A stretch of DNA of 63,982 bases from Novosphingobium mathurense (GTDB lineage: Bacteria > Pseudomonadota > Alphaproteobacteria > Sphingomonadales > Sphingomonadaceae). The stretch lies in NCBI RefSeq assembly GCF_900168325.1, contig NZ_FVZE01000011.1, forward strand, positions 1-63,982, given 5' to 3'. Shown piece after piece: positions 61,524 through 63,982 of the stretch. The notes beneath the pieces were generated by a model, which made no database searches, was not told the DNA's origin, and saw only the letters and a list, made by a program, of their open reading frames with translations. Numbering within the stretch: position 1 is the stretch's first letter; the number at the start of each line of letters is the position of its first letter. The translations under genes and the position numbers were made by a program.

Positions 61524-63007
61524 GAGCCAACCTCCTCATGCGGGCCTATATTCGCCAGGGGAACCGAGTTCACCACATGGGCCTGGGTATATTCATGCAG
61601 GCCAGCCAGGCCGAGCTCGCCACCGATGCCGGACTGCTTTGCCCCACGGAAGGGAATGGACGGATCCATGGCCAGATGCTGGTTGATCCATACGGTCCCG
61701 GCATCGATGCGGGCGGCGATCTCCCGGGCGCGGGCCTCGCTGGACGACCAGATGGTCGCAGCCAGGCCATAGATGGAATCATTCACCCGGCTGATCGCAT
61801 CGTCGAGATCCCGATAGCGCAGGACCGGCAGGACAGGCCCGAACTGCTCCTCGCTCACCAGCGGATCACTGTCGTCCTGGGCCGCCACGATGGTCGGCGC
61901 GATAAAATAGCCGAGCCGGTCCAGCGCGGCACCACCGGCCAGAATGGTCCCGCGCGTCCGCGCTCCGTCCAGCAGCGCCTTCACCTTCTCGAACTGCATT
62001 TCGTTCTGGAGCGGTCCCATCATGCTGCCGGGCACGGCTCCATCGTCAACCACCGTAGCACCGGCCAGGCGCACCAATTCCGCGCAGAATTCATCATGCA
62101 ACGCCTCGGGAACATAGACGCGCTTGATCGCGACGCAGACCTGGCCTGCATTGGCCATGGCACCGGCGAAGACCTTACGCGCCGCCACGATCGGGTCGAC
62201 ATCATCGAGGACGAGGGCGGCATCATTGCCGCCAAGCTCCAGCGTGACCCGCTTTACTCCTTCCGCCGCTGTCGCCATCACCTTGCGCCCGGTCGCCGTC
62301 GACCCGGTGAATGCGATCTTCGCCACCCCTGGATGTCCAACCAGAAGAGATCCGAGGTCGTTTTGATCACAGATGATGTTGACGACGCCCGCTGGCAGGA
62401 TCGCCTGGCACAGTTCGCCCAGCAACAGGGTGGTCAGCGGCGTGGTGGGCGCTGGCTTGATGACCAGCGTGTTGCCGGTAATGAGCGCCGGCCCGAGCTT
62501 GTTCATGAGCAGGATGAGCGGGAAATTCCACGGCGTGATGGCAGCGACTACGCCGAGCGGCCGACGGTGCTCGACGACATGGCTGCCCTCCCGGTCTCGC
62601 AGCACTCTTGTTTCGGCACGCATGCCCGCAAAGGCGCGCAATGTCCCGACGCTGCCCAGCAATTCCATATGCGCCTGGGCCAGTGGCTTGCCCTGCTCGC
62701 GTGTCAGCAACGCAGCAAGATCCTCCAGTCGGCTTTCCATCGCGTCGGCGAGGCGTAGCAGAAGGGCGGCGCGCTCCTCGACAGGGCTGGCCGACCAGCC
62801 GCTAAAAGTCCGCCCGGCCGCCAGGACCGCGCGATCCAGCATCGCCTCGTCGGCCTTCGGGCAATGGGCGAAGGGCTGGGCGGTGGCCGGATTGATGACC
62901 GGAAAGGTCGAAACGCCGTCCACGAGCGCCCCGTCGATGAGGAGCCTGTAGGCATGGCCGGCTGCCGCAGCGGTGCTGCCCGTCTCGAGCGAGATTGTCC
63001 CAGTCAT
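61520..63007 (-). CDS. aldehyde dehydrogenase
   Basis: 495 residues from the ATG at 63007, which has GGGAGA seven bases upstream; an ATG at 63025 is less well placed. It has TPWNFPLILLMNKL, the FTGSTATGRKVM glycine motif, Glu in TLELGGNDAALV and catalytic Cys in NAGQVCVAIKRVYV. It is NAD(P)-dependent and likely oxidises the aldehyde made by the adjacent alcohol dehydrogenase. It lies 14 bases after the PcaD-like gene, so the three form one operon. Confidence 0.92.
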   Translation of the reverse strand: MTGTISLETGSTAAAAGHAYRLLIDGALVDGVSTFPVINPATAQPFAHCPKADEAMLDRAVLAAGRTFSGWSASPVEERAALLLRLADAMESRLEDLAALLTREQGKPLAQAHMELLGSVGTLRAFAGMRAETRVLRDREGSHVVEHRRPLGVVAAITPWNFPLILLMNKLGPALITGNTLVIKPAPTTPLTTLLLGELCQAILPAGVVNIICDQNDLGSLLVGHPGVAKIAFTGSTATGRKVMATAAEGVKRVTLELGGNDAALVLDDVDPIVAARKVFAGAMANAGQVCVAIKRVYVPEALHDEFCAELVRLAGATVVDDGAVPGSMMGPLQNEMQFEKVKALLDGARTRGTILAGGAALDRLGYFIAPTIVAAQDDSDPLVSEEQFGPVLPVLRYRDLDDAISRVNDSIYGLAATIWSSSEARAREIAARIDAGTVWINQHLAMDPSIPFRGAKQSGIGGELGLAGLHEYTQAHVVNSVPLANIGPHEEVGS

Positions 63008-63021
63008 AGCGATGTCTCCCA

Positions 63022-63813
63022 TCAACGAAGGGCCTTGCGCAGAAAATTGGTTACGGCCGCGTTGAAGACCGGCGCATTCTCGATCGGCGAGAGATGGACC
63101 GCATCGGGAACGACCAGCAACTCTGCGCCTGCGATTGACGCGGCCATGGCTTTAGCGCCCTCGACAGCCACCGGCAGATCATCGGCCCCAGCGACGACGA
63201 GCGTCGGCTGCCGGATATGCTCGAGCCGGTTCCGGAGGTCGACGTCGCGCAACAGGGCGCACGACCCCGCATAGCCGTCGACCGACATGGCCTGCATGAC
63301 CGCAACGTGGTGCTCGACTTCGTCGCGATGGGCGCTGCGGAATGTCTCGCCAAGCCAGCGTTCGATCGTCTCCCGGCCAATGCCCTCGAGCCCCTCGCTC
63401 CGCGCCCGGTCGATGGTCTCGTCCCACATCGTCTTGTTGGGAATGAATGTCGTCGTATTGGCAAGGACGAGAGCGTCGACTCTTTCCGGCGCCTCAGCGC
63501 CAAGCCACATGCCGGTCATCGCCCCTTTTGACAGGCCGACAAAAGCGGCATGCGCGATGCCGAGTGCGTCCAATATGCTCAGCGCATCGGCACCCAGCAT
63601 GGCGTTGGAATAGGGCCCGGACGGCGCGTCCGATTGTCCATGTCCGCGGCTGTCATAACGTATAACGCGGAAATCAGCGACGAGTTCGGCCGCAAGGCTG
63701 TCCCAGATCGACAGGGTGCTGCCCAGCGAATGGCTGAGCAGCACGGCCGGCGCGTTCGTCCAGCCCTCCACTACCACATGCAGTCGCGTTCCATCATGAC
63801 TGTTAACGATCAT
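63022..63813 (-). CDS. pcaD: alpha/beta hydrolase, 3-oxoadipate enol-lactonase-like
   Basis: 263 residues with the PcaD profile: LLSHSLGSTLSIWD (oxyanion region), RYDSRGHGQSDAP, nucleophile Ser in VGLSKGAMTGMWLG, Asp in VVAGADDLPVA and His in PDAVHLSPIE. PcaD normally has GLSMGG at the nucleophile; here it is GLSKGA, so the substrate could differ. No other beta-ketoadipate genes are in view. It may instead hydrolyse a lactone or ester in the same route as the dehydrogenases. The gene symbol is by resemblance only. Confidence 0.75.
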   Translation of the reverse strand: MIVNSHDGTRLHVVVEGWTNAPAVLLSHSLGSTLSIWDSLAAELVADFRVIRYDSRGHGQSDAPSGPYSNAMLGADALSILDALGIAHAAFVGLSKGAMTGMWLGAEAPERVDALVLANTTTFIPNKTMWDETIDRARSEGLEGIGRETIERWLGETFRSAHRDEVEHHVAVMQAMSVDGYAGSCALLRDVDLRNRLEHIRQPTLVVAGADDLPVAVEGAKAMAASIAGAELLVVPDAVHLSPIENAPVFNAAVTNFLRKALR

Positions 63814-63888
63814 GCCTCATCTCCTTCAATATGCCCGAAAACATCAATGATGCGGCAGTCATCGGGCTGATGGCTGCCGCATCGCGTT

Positions 63889-63982
63889 TCAGTTCCGGAA
63901 GGTGGCGGTGATCCCGACGGTCCTTGGACGCAGCGTGACGCCCCGGAAGTAGTTGGCCGCCGGGGCGTCCTCGTAGCGCGCG
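63889..63982 (-). CDS. 3' end of a TonB-dependent receptor (cut by the window)
   Basis: The last 30 codons, running off the window: RYEDAPAANYFRGVTLRPRT, then VGITATFRN and TGA. This is the usual closing strand of sphingomonad TonB receptors (RPRTVGI/VxxxxF). It is upstream of the PcaD-like gene on the same strand, so the catabolic operon probably begins with its uptake receptor. Confidence 0.75.
   Translation of the reverse strand, partial: ARYEDAPAANYFRGVTLRPRTVGITATFRN

Noticed and set aside
1..63982. CRISPR arrays, rRNA genes, tRNA genes, replication origin
   Set aside because: I saw no regularly spaced repeats, no rRNA segments, no complete tRNA cloverleaf and no iteron cluster.

Overview
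The window looks like chromosomal (or large-replicon) DNA of a sphingomonad alphaproteobacterium, in the Novosphingobium / Sphingobium / Sphingopyxis range. The reasons are high GC with strong third-position bias, many TonB-dependent receptors beside catabolic genes, an archaic (Csu/SCPU-type) chaperone-usher operon, and a lysyl-phosphatidylglycerol locus with AcvB. This placement is an inference from gene content; there is no rRNA or tRNA to confirm it.

Layout. (1) 0.5-10.4 kb: a catabolic cluster. An exported amidohydrolase, a PQQ/haem alcohol dehydrogenase lipoprotein and a TonB receptor lie on the - strand. Divergent from them are an aldehyde dehydrogenase, an AraC regulator and a DUF2817 (M14-like) hydrolase. 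(2) 10.4-30.0 kb: an accessory island of plasmid/ICE character. It begins beside a hutU remnant and holds a RelE/HigB-XRE toxin-antitoxin pair, a damaged tyrosine integrase, a frameshifted PIN toxin with its HTH partner, a DUF2493 protein, a Toprim primase-like protein, a ParB-family protein and a DUF932 gene. The DUF932 gene is cut into three pieces by two mobile elements: a group II intron (19033-21577) whose excision would rejoin the frame exactly, and a 6.9-kb element with three tyrosine recombinases (21923-28794) that carries an ArdC-type antirestriction gene. A parE pseudogene with an intact RHH antitoxin lies at the right edge. (3) 30.2-37.6 kb: a siderophore receptor with a PepSY reductase-like partner behind a Fur-box-like site, a HEPN/MNT nucleotidyltransferase pair, a lipoprotein, a diguanylate cyclase and a Xre-RES toxin-antitoxin pair. 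(4) 37.7-42.8 kb: three translationally coupled sulfatases. (5) 43.7-50.2 kb: an archaic chaperone-usher fimbrial operon. (6) 50.3-57.2 kb: the acvB-DUF2147-mprF operon, divergent from a PDZ protein / response regulator / histidine kinase operon and followed by a small secreted protein. (7) 57.7-64.0 kb: a LysR remnant, then an acyl-CoA dehydrogenase, alcohol dehydrogenase, aldehyde dehydrogenase, PcaD-like hydrolase and the 3' end of another TonB receptor.

The most interesting signals are as follows. A hairpin leader is shared by the parB and DUF932 genes, with the ribosome-binding site against the outer helix. The nested intron/transposon architecture can be resolved to the base. The recombinase-trio element has imperfect terminal inverted repeats, a 46-bp perfect palindrome and antirestriction cargo. 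A 15-bp motif, TKACGAANNNGTAAY, occurs once upstream of each of three transcription units around the two-component system (one copy on the - strand, facing acvB-mprF), which suggests a membrane-lipid/envelope stress regulon.
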